In this document: in pieces, positions 33,195 through 42,266 of the stretch
How positions within the stretch are numbered: position 1 is the stretch's first letter
Layout of the letters: every line of letters begins with the position of its first letter
Source: Psychroserpens algicola
GTDB taxonomy: Bacteria > Bacteroidota > Bacteroidia > Flavobacteriales > Flavobacteriaceae
Reading direction: 5' to 3'
Length of the DNA: 64,000 bases
NCBI RefSeq assembly: GCF_014526325.1
Contig: NZ_JACNMJ010000001.1
Coordinates: forward strand, 186,001-250,000
Notes under the pieces: model-generated
What the model was told of the DNA's origin: nothing
What the model saw: only the letters and a program-made list of their open reading frames with translations
The model's database searches: none
Translations under genes and position numbers: made by a program

Positions 33195-34073
33195 TTACAG
33201 CATCTGTAAGGTATTCGCCTCTTGTTGCGTTAAATGTTTCCAGTGACCTCGTGGTAAATCTTTTTTAGTTAGATGTGCTATTTGAACACAATCAACACGA
33301 ATAATATCGTATTTAAAATAGTCGAAAATAGTATGCAAAATGGTATTACCTGTGTTTTTGATTTTTAGACCAATTTTATTTTTTGGTTCTCCATCAATAT
33401 AACTCACTTCTTCTACAGACACGAGTTTACCTTCAATTTTAAAACCTTCTTGAATCTTCTTAAAGTCATCATGCTTTAAGTTTTTATCCAACTCAATTTC
33501 AAATAAACGGCTCACACCATTTTTAGAGTTTGTAAACTTTTTTACAACTGCATCATCATTAGTAAATAAAAGTAACCCTGTTGAATTTCGGCCTAATCGA
33601 CCTATAGGTTTAATACGTGCATTGGTAGCATTGGCAACCAAATCCATAACTGTACGTCCTTTACTTTCACTGGTTGTGGTAGCGAATCCTTTAGGCTTAT
33701 TTAATAGTATGTATTCTTTCCTTTCTGGGTTAATTCGAGCACCATCAAAGCGCACTTCATCATCTAATTTTACTTTATAACCCATTTCAGTGATCACTTT
33801 TCCGTTAACGGTTACACTACCTACGGAAATGTGCATATCAGCATCTCTACGCGAGCAAATTCCAGAATTAGCAATGTATTTATTCAATCGGATTTCATCT
33901 GGATTAGATGACTTTGATGCAGAAGCAGGTTTCTTTTTCACTGGCGCATTTCCACGAGCAAAGCTTTTACCTTTGACATGTTCTCCTCCTCTACCTGATC
34001 GCTTATTGGTAGGCTTACTTTGTCCTCTCCCTGAAGATTTTCCCTTTTCACTACGTCCTTGCTGTCTGCTCAT
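33195..34073 (-). CDS. RsuA/RluB-type pseudouridine synthase with Asp-to-Gly in the active site
   Basis: 292 aa. A Ser/Gly/Lys-rich N-terminal extension (1-56), an S4 RNA-binding domain (about 58-110, IRLNKYIANSGICSRRDAD) and the RsuA/RluB synthase domain (YILLNKPKGF, then 157-172). The family's GRLD catalytic motif reads GRLGRNSTGLLLFTND: Gly161 (codon GGC) stands where the nucleophilic Asp is expected, a single-base change from GAC. If real, the enzyme would lack catalysis and may only bind rRNA. The last gene of the nitrilase-mevalonate run. Confidence 0.8.
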   Translation of the reverse strand: MSRQQGRSEKGKSSGRGQSKPTNKRSGRGGEHVKGKSFARGNAPVKKKPASASKSSNPDEIRLNKYIANSGICSRRDADMHISVGSVTVNGKVITEMGYKVKLDDEVRFDGARINPERKEYILLNKPKGFATTTSESKGRTVMDLVANATNARIKPIGRLGRNSTGLLLFTNDDAVVKKFTNSKNGVSRLFEIELDKNLKHDDFKKIQEGFKIEGKLVSVEEVSYIDGEPKNKIGLKIKNTGNTILHTIFDYFKYDIIRVDCVQIAHLTKKDLPRGHWKHLTQQEANTLQML

Positions 34074-34112
34074 GATAACTAAATTTTGCGCAAAGGTAGT
34101 ATATTAGTTGAA

Positions 34113-35063
34113 CTAATCTACAAATTTAATTGTAGATTGTCGTTCACGATGTACTGTTAATTGAGTAACATCTGGTCTGGAATAATGACCTACAGGATCA
34201 AAATTTTGACGTTCTTCTAATACACGATTAAAATCAATGGTGTGATAAATCAATCCTTCTGTATGTAAAACAGGAGCTACAAGCCACTCACCATCTGGAC
34301 CAGCAATACAGCTACCTCCATTAGCCAAAACTTGTGGTGCATTTTCTAATATTCGATTTAAATGAGGCGTATCCTTCGGAAAATCTTCAACAGTCATTAG
34401 GCTCGATACTGAAATCACAAACGAACGTGATTCCCGAGCTATAAAACGTGTAATATCCTTAGTATTATGCTCACTGCCTGGCCATACAGCTACATGTAAA
34501 TTTTCACCCAAACCATAAAGTGCCGCTCTGGGCAAAGGCATCCAGTTTTCCCAACAATTCAATCCACCAACAGTAAATGCTTTTAAATTGTGAACTTGCA
34601 ATCCGTTACCATCTCCAGGAGCCCAGGTTAAACGTTCATCATAAGTAGGCTGAAGTTTTCGATGTACAGATTGAATAGTTCCTTCCTGATTAATATAAAC
34701 CAATGACGCATAAACACTGTGACCTCCGCGATCTTGAGGACGTTCAATAACACCCAAATATACTGCCATTTCATAGTGCTTTGCCAGTTTACAAATGGCA
34801 TCTAAATCTCCTTTTTCTATGGTAATAGCATTATTTACATAATGAGCATGTAATTCTTTATTGACCTTTGTATTCCATTCTGCTCCTCCAGTTAAAGCTA
34901 ACCAAAATGGATATCCAGGCACTAAGCCTTCGCCAAAAACAATAAGTTCAGCCTGCTCTTGAGAAGCCTCAACAATAGAACGCTCAACTTTTAAAAGTGT
35001 TTCCGATTTATTCAGCCAAACTGGTGCAATTTGAGCTAAGGCAACTTTAAGTTTATGATTCAT
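34113..35063 (-). CDS. Nitrilase-superfamily carbon-nitrogen hydrolase
   Basis: 316 aa, the size of true nitrilases and cyanide hydratases. Glu-Lys-Cys triad: LIVFGEGLVPGYPFW, HRKLQPTYDERLTW and GGLNCWENWMPL; the CWEN context is the aliphatic-nitrilase type rather than amidase. It converts a nitrile to acid and ammonia, with substrate unknown. It starts 0 bp from the stop of the UbiA gene on the same strand. Different from the GNAT-linked amidase at 25434-26963, which has CYDSE. Confidence 0.85.
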   Translation of the reverse strand: MNHKLKVALAQIAPVWLNKSETLLKVERSIVEASQEQAELIVFGEGLVPGYPFWLALTGGAEWNTKVNKELHAHYVNNAITIEKGDLDAICKLAKHYEMAVYLGVIERPQDRGGHSVYASLVYINQEGTIQSVHRKLQPTYDERLTWAPGDGNGLQVHNLKAFTVGGLNCWENWMPLPRAALYGLGENLHVAVWPGSEHNTKDITRFIARESRSFVISVSSLMTVEDFPKDTPHLNRILENAPQVLANGGSCIAGPDGEWLVAPVLHTEGLIYHTIDFNRVLEERQNFDPVGHYSRPDVTQLTVHRERQSTIKFVD

Positions 35064-35966
35064 TTAAATACGATTTAAAACAACATTGACATTTATTAAG
35101 ACAATACAAAATACACCTGCGACAATAATAAATTTTAAGATATTATGTAATATCAGGTAGTGTGTTTTGGTTTTTGACTTCCAGAGTAGTAGTAGAAAAA
35201 TAAGAAGTAAAATTACAGAGAGGTAAAAAAATAAATCCATGTGCCCAACATCAAAACGACGAAGTAATAGATACACCGGCACACTTGTTAATACGATTAA
35301 AAGTGTCAACATGATTTTTGAGGCTTTCTCTCCGTAAACAATAGGGATGGTTTTATAGTTTAGTAATAAATCACCCTTCATATTTTCTAAATCTTTGGTT
35401 AACTCTCGCATTGAAATCATTAGAAACAAGAATACTGCATGAACAAAAATGACCGTTTCGAAGTTTTTATAATAAAGAAAAATGGCAAAAAATGGTAATA
35501 TGGTCAATACAGCAGAGGTCAGGTTTCCAATGAAAGGCAGCTTTTTCAACTTATGTGAGTAGAACCAAATGCTAAAAATGTAAAACGAAAAAAATAATAC
35601 GGCATTAAATGAGACATAACTTGCCATGATGACAGCCGCAAAATTGAGCACAAAATAGAACGAGAGTTTTGTGTTTTGACTAATGAGTCGATCTAACTTT
35701 GACTTATTAGGTCGGTTGATTAAATCTTTTTCAGAATCATAAAAATTATTAATAATATAACCTGCTGCTATGGTTGCTGCAGAAGCCAAAACCAACATCA
35801 ATAAATTGACATCAAACAGTACTTTTTTTAGTGGTTTATCATGGGCTAAAATATAAACCGACGTCAAGTATTGTGCAATTACGACAATAAGAATATTGTA
35901 CCCACGAACGACAGAAAACATGCTAAAAAACTTAAGTAGAATATGTTTTTGTCTTCGGTTAAACAT
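35064..35966 (-). CDS. UbiA-family prenyltransferase
   Basis: 300 aa with eight or nine membrane segments. The two aspartate-rich loops are visible: NNFYDSEKDLINRPNKSKL (NxxxDxxxD) and a second acidic loop near MRELTKDLENMKGDL. Members transfer a prenyl group to an aromatic or glycerophosphate acceptor. The gene sits with mevalonate kinase and mevalonate-diphosphate decarboxylase, so its prenyl donor is made next door; the geranylgeranylglycerol-phosphate or quinone route cannot be separated by eye. Confidence 0.85.
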   Translation of the reverse strand: MFNRRQKHILLKFFSMFSVVRGYNILIVVIAQYLTSVYILAHDKPLKKVLFDVNLLMLVLASAATIAAGYIINNFYDSEKDLINRPNKSKLDRLISQNTKLSFYFVLNFAAVIMASYVSFNAVLFFSFYIFSIWFYSHKLKKLPFIGNLTSAVLTILPFFAIFLYYKNFETVIFVHAVFLFLMISMRELTKDLENMKGDLLLNYKTIPIVYGEKASKIMLTLLIVLTSVPVYLLLRRFDVGHMDLFFYLSVILLLIFLLLLWKSKTKTHYLILHNILKFIIVAGVFCIVLINVNVVLNRI

Positions 35967-36012
35967 AAAAAAGGTTGATGAAATTCTGAAATAGTTTCAG
36001 AATGATAAGCGA

Positions 36013-36942
36013 TTAGAAGTTATAAACGACTTCTAATTTATAATCTTTAAGTGATTGCTTAGCTCTTTCAATATCTTGTGTAAATCCTAAGATATAACCT
36101 CCTCCTCCAGAACCACAAAGTTTAAGATAATATTCATTAGTTTCAATTCCCTTTTTCCAAAGTTCATGAAATTGTTTAGGAATCATAGGTTTAAAATGGT
36201 TAAGAACCACTTTTGATAATTGCTTCGTATTTTTAAACAATGACTTTACATCACCTTTTAAGAAATCATCTACACAGGCATCGGTATGTTTAATGAACTG
36301 ATCTTTAAGCATACTTCTAAAGCCTTCTTGCTTCATGTTTTCCATAAAAATACGAACCATAGGAGCCGTTTCTCCAATAATTCCTGAATCTAATAAAAAC
36401 ACAGCACCTTTACCATCCGTTTGTTGCGCTGGGATTCCTGTGGCTTCAATATGATCTTTTGAATTGATTAAAATCGGAATACTTAAATAACTATTTAAAG
36501 GATCTAATCCAGATGATTTCCCGTGGAAAAATGATTCCATTTCAGAAAAAATAGCTTTTAATTTGAGTAATTTTTCTCGTGTTAGATTTTCTAAAACTGT
36601 GATTTTATCAAAGGCATATTTATCATAAATCGCAGCGACCAATGCACCACTACTACCAACACCATAACCTTGAGGTATAGAAGAGTCAAAATACATACCA
36701 GCATTGACATGCTGAGTTAAAGTCTCAATATCAAAGGTTACCAACTCAGCATCGATATCTTTTAAATAAGCGACAAAGCGTTGTAAACTTTCATTAGATC
36801 TAATAGCCTCTTGAGACGGATTTTCATCTGTCTTTAAAGCACCTTTATAAAAGTTATATGGAATCGATAAACCTTTAGAATCTTTAATGATTCCGTACTC
36901 ACCAAAGAGTAAAATTTTTGAATAAAATAATGGTCCTTTCAT
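36013..36942 (-). CDS. GHMP kinase, probable mevalonate kinase
   Basis: 309 aa. LLFGEYGIIKDSKGLSIPYNF opens the GHMP fold; the ATP loop is GYGVGSSGALVAAIYDKY; GLDPLNSYLSIPILI and LCGSGGGGYILGF give the third motif. It phosphorylates mevalonate or phosphomevalonate for isopentenyl diphosphate. Next to mvaD (38-bp gap) and upstream of the UbiA gene. Confidence 0.85.
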   Translation of the reverse strand: MKGPLFYSKILLFGEYGIIKDSKGLSIPYNFYKGALKTDENPSQEAIRSNESLQRFVAYLKDIDAELVTFDIETLTQHVNAGMYFDSSIPQGYGVGSSGALVAAIYDKYAFDKITVLENLTREKLLKLKAIFSEMESFFHGKSSGLDPLNSYLSIPILINSKDHIEATGIPAQQTDGKGAVFLLDSGIIGETAPMVRIFMENMKQEGFRSMLKDQFIKHTDACVDDFLKGDVKSLFKNTKQLSKVVLNHFKPMIPKQFHELWKKGIETNEYYLKLCGSGGGGYILGFTQDIERAKQSLKDYKLEVVYNF

Positions 36943-36980
36943 GTATTTAGAGCAATTTCCTTTAACAAATATACGTATTA

Positions 36981-38072
36981 TTATTGTATTTGGTTTGCAC
37001 CAAAACCAATTTGGTCGCTAATATAATGCCTGTTTTGACAATAGACAACTAATTCATTATTAATGAATTCCATAACCGCATCCTTTTCATTTTCCGGATA
37101 TAATACATGAACATTGGCTCCTGCATCTAAAGTGAAACAAATTTTGGACTTGGTTCTATTTCGATAAGCCCAAATAGCATTAATGATTTCTAAAGTATTG
37201 GGTTTCATTAAAATAAAATAAGGCAAGCTTGTCATCATCATGGCGTGCAAAGTAAGTGCCTCGCTTTCAACAATTTCAATAAAAGCATCTAAGTCTCCTG
37301 TTTTTAATATCGCTATTAACTTAGACATATGTTCATGCGCTTGCTCAAAACGACGCTTGGCAAACGGATGGTTATGCATTAAATTATGACCTACAGTGCT
37401 ACTTACTTGCTTTTCGCCTTTATCGACCAGCAAAATTGTATCCTGATAGTTTTTAAAATGGTCATGAACTTCGTAAGGATATACGATACCATAAGCATCA
37501 GAACTCCCTTTAATTTCTTTATGTTCGCCCCAAACGATTAAGTCGCCTTCAATACTGCGACAAGCACTTCCGGAACCTAAGCGCGCTAAAAATGAAGCTT
37601 TTTTGTTGAAATAACTTTGAGACATCTGATCCTCACTTGAAGACGTCTCAGACAAGGCTTTCTCAATACTCATGATACATAATGCTAAAGCACTCATTCC
37701 AGAGGCTGAAGACGCAATTCCTGAACTGTGCGGAAATGTATTAGAGGTTTCAATTGTAAAATGATACTCTTTTAAAAAAGGGACGTAATGTTCAATACGC
37801 TTAAAAAACGTTTCGATTTTTGGTTTAAAATCATCTTTTTGTTCTCCATCTAAATAGATTTCAAATGAAAAATGATTGACATCCTCTTTTTTAGCATATT
37901 TAAGAGTTGTTGTCGTTTTACAATCATTTAATGTAAAACTAATAGACGGATTCTCAGGAATTTGACTTTCCTTTTTTCCCCAATACTTAATGAGAGCGAT
38001 GTTACTTGGAGAAGACCAAGTGACAACACCCTCATTTATGTGATTTATTGCTGACTTAAAATTGAAATCCAA
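36981..38072 (-). CDS. mvaD: Diphosphomevalonate decarboxylase
   Basis: 363 aa. The start is TTG 38072; upstream in-frame codons give no ATG before a stop. Motifs: WSSPSNIALIKYWGKK, IPENPSISFTL, HSSGIASSASGMSALAL (ATP loop with catalytic Ser/Asp neighbourhood), GSGSACRSIEGDLI and CFTLDAGANVHVLY with the catalytic Asp. It decarboxylates mevalonate diphosphate to isopentenyl diphosphate. A candidate -7 element (TATCTTTG) lies only about 14 bp before the start, so the transcript is nearly leaderless. Confidence 0.9.
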   Translation of the reverse strand: MDFNFKSAINHINEGVVTWSSPSNIALIKYWGKKESQIPENPSISFTLNDCKTTTTLKYAKKEDVNHFSFEIYLDGEQKDDFKPKIETFFKRIEHYVPFLKEYHFTIETSNTFPHSSGIASSASGMSALALCIMSIEKALSETSSSEDQMSQSYFNKKASFLARLGSGSACRSIEGDLIVWGEHKEIKGSSDAYGIVYPYEVHDHFKNYQDTILLVDKGEKQVSSTVGHNLMHNHPFAKRRFEQAHEHMSKLIAILKTGDLDAFIEIVESEALTLHAMMMTSLPYFILMKPNTLEIINAIWAYRNRTKSKICFTLDAGANVHVLYPENEKDAVMEFINNELVVYCQNRHYISDQIGFGANQIQ

Positions 38073-38085
38073 TATATTTTTTTTT

Positions 38086-38093
38086 CAAAGATA
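38086..38093 (-). promoter_or_regulatory. Candidate -7 element of mvaD
   Basis: TATCTTTG on the minus strand, exact TAnnTTTG. The nearest TTTG is 24 bp upstream, longer than optimal. The initiation TTG is 14 bp from its end. Confidence 0.4.
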
Positions 38094-38135
38094 AGTCTTT
38101 CCTGTTATATGTAAAGACAAATATAAGTTTGCAAA

Positions 38136-39638
38136 TTACTTTTTGTCTTCAACTTTTTCTTCTTTAATTGCTTCAGCAGACTCAGCTTTACGATCTTCTA
38201 ATTGTTTGGTATTAGAGTTTCTTACTTTCGTAAGTTCTTGCTTCTCTTTATTTGCATTATAAAACATCCCTTTTTCCTTTGGCTGATTGTACAATTCTGG
38301 ATTGAAATACTTACCATTTCTAGATCCTTCTTTAGTTACAACATCCTGTTTTTTTTCAGGGTTTTGCTGGAAATACGGGTCATTACGTTCTGCCGTAATT
38401 TGCCATGATACTTTTTTGTTAGGCACACCGCCTGCAATTACAAACTGCCCGTTAGCAATTTCAGACTCTATATAGAGATTAGGCATTGCTGCTCCAATTG
38501 GTGTTAATTGATATGAAGGGTTTATATTGATACTGTCATAATAATCTGGTAAACTCACAATAGCTTTTCCACTGGCATCAAACGCCTCAACACCTCTGTA
38601 CATATTTAAAACCTCATTAGATTCAACCGAAAAATGTTTTAACATCATATTGGCTGGATCTTGCGGATGATCTATGGTAAAAGCCTTAGCTCCAGTTGCT
38701 GTAAAATCTCCTATAGAAGCAACTCCATACCAATTTCCTGTCCCAAGCATACCTATTCCCCATCCTGCTGCTGGAGTTGAAGCACCTTCTATTCCTATAT
38801 GATCATCTATATCTGTACCTGTATAGGCAAAATCTGCAACCGTAATTGTTCCTGTAATCGCATTATTTTGGTTTTGAGCTACAATAGCAGAGCCTTGTCC
38901 TAAATGAACCGAAAAAATTGCGGCATCTGCATTAGCAGCGTTAGTGATATTAAACTCGGCATTACGACCAGCAGTACCAGAATGTGTAATAATGGTTCCA
39001 TGACCTACACCAAATTGTTGTCCTGCTAAAACGCCTCCATTAACAAAAGCTCCTGTTGCCGTATTTGTTCGAACTATACCATTAAATGCAAATACATCAC
39101 CTCCACTCGTTGGCGCTGCACCATTATCTACACCATAAACTAATACTCCGGTTCCATCATTATCATCTAAATCTACAAAATCACCAATACCACCATGGTC
39201 TGATAAATCATTGTAAACACCAACAATACCTGAACCATTAATTTGGTTGTAAATACCATCACCAGCTCCATTTTGAAAAACAGCTAATGCATAGGCTCCA
39301 GTTGTAGCATCCATATTTATATCAAGTCCACGAGAAATGGCACCTGTACCAAATTGAGTAATGCCCAAACTAGGAAAATTACTTCCAGTATTTAAGGTTT
39401 GTAAATTAATACCATAACCTAAACCTGAATTTCTTACCCAGACCGATGAACTAGCATTAGTAGTATTGTCATCGTTAACTTGCAGTGCATTTCCTGTTGC
39501 AGCAGGAGCAACAATATCTAATTGTGCATCAGGTGTTGTAGTCCCAACACCAACTTGTGCATTAAGACTAAAACTAGAGAATAAAAAAACCATACAAATG
39601 GTTAATGTAAGAGCTAATGAATTGTAACTTTTCTTCAT
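38136..39638 (-). CDS. Exported surface protein with QVGVGTT N-terminus
   Basis: 500 aa; signal peptide ends SLNA-Q, and the mature protein starts QVGVGTTTPDAQLDI, the stereotyped opening of Bacteroidetes surface/fibre proteins. Residues 40-330 are Gly/Ala/Thr/Asn-rich (short repeated turns such as GDGIYNQINGSGIV), as in beta-helical fibres; 330-440 is a beta domain, and the last 60 residues are charged and probably coiled-coil. No sorting domain is seen. A shorter protein with the same opening is at 57809-58285. Its function is not recognised. Confidence 0.75.
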   Translation of the reverse strand: MKKSYNSLALTLTICMVFLFSSFSLNAQVGVGTTTPDAQLDIVAPAATGNALQVNDDNTTNASSSVWVRNSGLGYGINLQTLNTGSNFPSLGITQFGTGAISRGLDINMDATTGAYALAVFQNGAGDGIYNQINGSGIVGVYNDLSDHGGIGDFVDLDDNDGTGVLVYGVDNGAAPTSGGDVFAFNGIVRTNTATGAFVNGGVLAGQQFGVGHGTIITHSGTAGRNAEFNITNAANADAAIFSVHLGQGSAIVAQNQNNAITGTITVADFAYTGTDIDDHIGIEGASTPAAGWGIGMLGTGNWYGVASIGDFTATGAKAFTIDHPQDPANMMLKHFSVESNEVLNMYRGVEAFDASGKAIVSLPDYYDSININPSYQLTPIGAAMPNLYIESEIANGQFVIAGGVPNKKVSWQITAERNDPYFQQNPEKKQDVVTKEGSRNGKYFNPELYNQPKEKGMFYNANKEKQELTKVRNSNTKQLEDRKAESAEAIKEEKVEDKK

Positions 39639-39657
39639 AATATTCTATTTTAAAGAC

Positions 39658-39686
39658 TAAAGATAATTAATCCACTAGTAATCAAA
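39658..39686 (-). promoter_or_regulatory. Candidate promoter of the surface-protein gene
   Basis: On the minus strand TTTG (39686-39683), 17 bp, TATCTTTA (39665-39658), one base off TAnnTTTG. The start codon follows 20 bp later. Confidence 0.4.
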
Positions 39687-39716
39687 CAAATAATTCGTCA
39701 AAAGATGAGTTTTTAT

Positions 39717-40247
39717 CTATAAACTCAATTCTAACAACTTAACAGTAGTTTTAAAATTTCTTGAAGTTGCTCTGACTTTCAGTTTGTTTTCAAACGTAGT
39801 CATATTAAACTTAGAGTTACCATATCCTGCAGCTGAAAACAGATAAAGGCAATCATTTACTATATGAAATTCTTCATTAAGGTAGTTTATCGTATGTACC
39901 TCATCAACTAAAGTTTTAAGTGGAATTTCGCTTAACAAAATAAAATAACTGGCCTGCTTTTTTTCAAGCGGAAATGGGCAAGCATCAAATATTTGCTGCA
40001 ATTCACTTCTTGTTTTAGCGATAACAGGAACATCAAATCCGAAATGAGATTGAATGACTTTATGGATTTTAGTTTCAACCGCATCTGTCGTCTCATCTAA
40101 AGATTGTAAAATGATATTTCCTGTTTGAATATATGTTTTAACAGCTTCAAATCCCGATTTTGAGAGTATTTCGCGTAATTGAGCCATTGGGATTTTTTTA
40201 TGACCTCCAACATTAATGCCTCTTAAAAGTACAATATACGTGTTCAT
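39717..40247 (-). CDS. DUF1697 protein
   Basis: 176 aa. The DUF1697 signature is complete: YIVLLRGINVGGHKKIPMAQL at the N-terminus, YIQTGNIILQS and KSRATSRNFKT-like end (KVRATSRNFKTTVKLLEL). Cytosolic; no biochemical role is established. Its start codon shares a base with the stop of the upstream flavoprotein gene, so the two are coupled. Confidence 0.88.
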   Translation of the reverse strand: MNTYIVLLRGINVGGHKKIPMAQLREILSKSGFEAVKTYIQTGNIILQSLDETTDAVETKIHKVIQSHFGFDVPVIAKTRSELQQIFDACPFPLEKKQASYFILLSEIPLKTLVDEVHTINYLNEEFHIVNDCLYLFSAAGYGNSKFNMTTFENKLKVRATSRNFKTTVKLLELSL

Positions 40248-41458
40248 TATTTTGACATATTACAAGCGGCAATATAGGCTCCAGACCAGGCATTTTGAAA
40301 ATTAAATCCTCCAGTAATGGCATCTATATTTAAGATTTCTCCAGCAAAATAGAGGTTGTTGTGGTGTTTACTTTCAAAGGTTTTGAAATTAACCTCTTTT
40401 AAATTAACACCTCCAGCAGTGACAAATTCTTCTTTAAATGTGCTTTTACCTGTCACCTGAAATATTGCTTTTGTTAGCTGAGATGCTAAGGCTTCTAACT
40501 GAGATTTGTTAAGGTCTGCCCATCTGACATCATCATTCACATGAGACGCTAACACCAATTTTTGCCATAAGCGTTTTGGCAATTCAAATTGTGCCGATTT
40601 GAGCACTAATTTTTTTGCTAAATCTTGTTTTAAGGCTTTTAAATGCTCAAAACAATCGTCATAAGATTGCTTTATGAAATTGATTTCTATTTGAAAATTA
40701 TAGTTTCGCTTGGCTAATTCGATAGCTCCAAAAGCTGATAATTTTAAAATAGCTGGTGCACTCATTCCAACATGAGTAATTAGCAGAGGTCCTTCACTGT
40801 ATAAATTTGTACCAAGTACCTTTACCTCAACATCTAATGCTACAACTCCTGGGATACCAGCAATACGTTTGTCTTTGATATCAAAGGTGAAAAGCGAAGG
40901 AACGGGCTGACTAATAGTATGCCCGAGATTTTCTAAGAGTTTCCATATTTTAGGATTACTCCCTGTTGCCATCAGTACTTTTTCAGTAAAAAAATCACCT
41001 TGAGATGTTTCTAAAAGCCATTGATTCTCAATTGGAGACAAGGATTTTAAAGCATGATTATACAAGATATCCACCTGATGTTTTTTAGCTTCACTAAGAA
41101 AACAATCAATAATAGTTTGAGAACTGTTACTAACAGGGAACATACGACCATCATCTTCAATTTTTAGTGCTACGTCTCTATCTTCAAACCATTGAATGGT
41201 ATCTCCGGTCATAAACTGATGGAAAGGACCAAGCAATTCCTTTTCGCCTCTGGGATAGTTTTGCACTAACTCTGAAGGGATAAACTCGGCATGTGTCACA
41301 TTACAGCGTCCTCCTCCAGATACTTTCACTTTTTGAAGTCCTTCTTTTCCTCGTTCGAGAATGGCAACTTTTAAATTTGGGTTTTGCTCAGCACAGTTAA
41401 TCGCGGCAAAAAATCCAGCAGCGCCTCCACCAACTATTATAATATCGTATTGGGTCAT
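40247..41458 (-). CDS. HI0933/YhiN-type NAD(P)/FAD-dependent protein
   Basis: 403 aa. FAD site IIIVGGGAAGFFAAINCAEQ at residues 5-24; KVSGGGRCNVTHAE is the YhiN/HI0933 fingerprint; FVTAGGVNLKEVNF and GEILNIDAITGGFNFQNAWSGAY close the fold. A cytosolic flavoprotein of unsettled reaction (proposed RNA/tRNA-related in some studies). Overlaps the GDPD gene by 4 bp. Confidence 0.9.
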   Translation of the reverse strand: MTQYDIIIVGGGAAGFFAAINCAEQNPNLKVAILERGKEGLQKVKVSGGGRCNVTHAEFIPSELVQNYPRGEKELLGPFHQFMTGDTIQWFEDRDVALKIEDDGRMFPVSNSSQTIIDCFLSEAKKHQVDILYNHALKSLSPIENQWLLETSQGDFFTEKVLMATGSNPKIWKLLENLGHTISQPVPSLFTFDIKDKRIAGIPGVVALDVEVKVLGTNLYSEGPLLITHVGMSAPAILKLSAFGAIELAKRNYNFQIEINFIKQSYDDCFEHLKALKQDLAKKLVLKSAQFELPKRLWQKLVLASHVNDDVRWADLNKSQLEALASQLTKAIFQVTGKSTFKEEFVTAGGVNLKEVNFKTFESKHHNNLYFAGEILNIDAITGGFNFQNAWSGAYIAACNMSK

Positions 41459-42141
41459 AGGTTTTCAGGGTTATCAGAAATTATAGCATCTACTCCATAA
41501 GACTTCATTCGTTTGATGGTATTCACGTCGTTTACGGTCCATGTAATTACTTTACACCCCTCTTTTTGAGCTTGTTGCACATTGTCTCTAGATACTAAAG
41601 CAAAATTAGGATGTACAGCATAAGCGTTTATCGTCTTTGCAAATTCTAAAGCATCAGAAACGCTAGCTTTTGTGAGTACTCCTAAGCGTAAATTTTTATT
41701 ATAATTATATACATCTTCAAGTTCATGATGTTGAAAGCTCGATATGATAAAATCATGGGCAGACCAGCCTTTTACATTCATATAATGACTGATAATTTCA
41801 CAAGTATCAAGTGCTGTGTGTTTACCTTTGAGTTCAATATTGACTAAACATTGGCGATCAACACAATCTAAAACCTCTTCTAAAGTAGGTATTGAAAACT
41901 GACCATTTACTTTAAGCTCCTTTAATTGGGGTAATGTCGCTTTTGATAGTTCTCCAGTACCATTTGTCATACGATCTAAGGTAAAATCATGAAAGACAAC
42001 CAGTTCTCCTGACGCACATTTATGCACATCAATTTCGATACCATCAACACCAATGTCAAGTGCTTTTTTAATAGACTCAATAGTATTTTCGGCTAGGTGG
42101 TTTTTAGCACCTCGATGACCTATTTTAAGTGGTTTTTGCAT
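41455..42141 (-). CDS. Glycerophosphodiester phosphodiesterase
   Basis: 228 aa cytosolic GDPD. IGHRGAKNHLAENT and GIEIDVHKCASGELVVFHD hold the metal-binding His/Glu/Asp and catalytic His pair; ITWTVND and SDNPENL end the barrel. Hydrolyses glycerophosphodiesters to glycerol-3-phosphate and an alcohol. First gene of a coupled three-gene run. Confidence 0.9.
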   Translation of the reverse strand: MQKPLKIGHRGAKNHLAENTIESIKKALDIGVDGIEIDVHKCASGELVVFHDFTLDRMTNGTGELSKATLPQLKELKVNGQFSIPTLEEVLDCVDRQCLVNIELKGKHTALDTCEIISHYMNVKGWSAHDFIISSFQHHELEDVYNYNKNLRLGVLTKASVSDALEFAKTINAYAVHPNFALVSRDNVQQAQKEGCKVITWTVNDVNTIKRMKSYGVDAIISDNPENL

Positions 42142-42179
42142 AGGATATAAAAGTATTAATTTCAGATAAGAAATTGTAT

Positions 42180-42187
42180 CAAATCTA
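42180..42187 (-). promoter_or_regulatory. Candidate -7 element of the GDPD operon
   Basis: TAGATTTG on the minus strand, exact TAnnTTTG, 38 bp before the start codon. No good -33 element. Confidence 0.35.
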
Positions 42188-42266
42188 TTTTTATAAAACC
42201 TTTAAGAGTTTAGATTTTTAATTGTAATGAAAAACCTATTTATTTAATGGCTCATAAATACATGAT

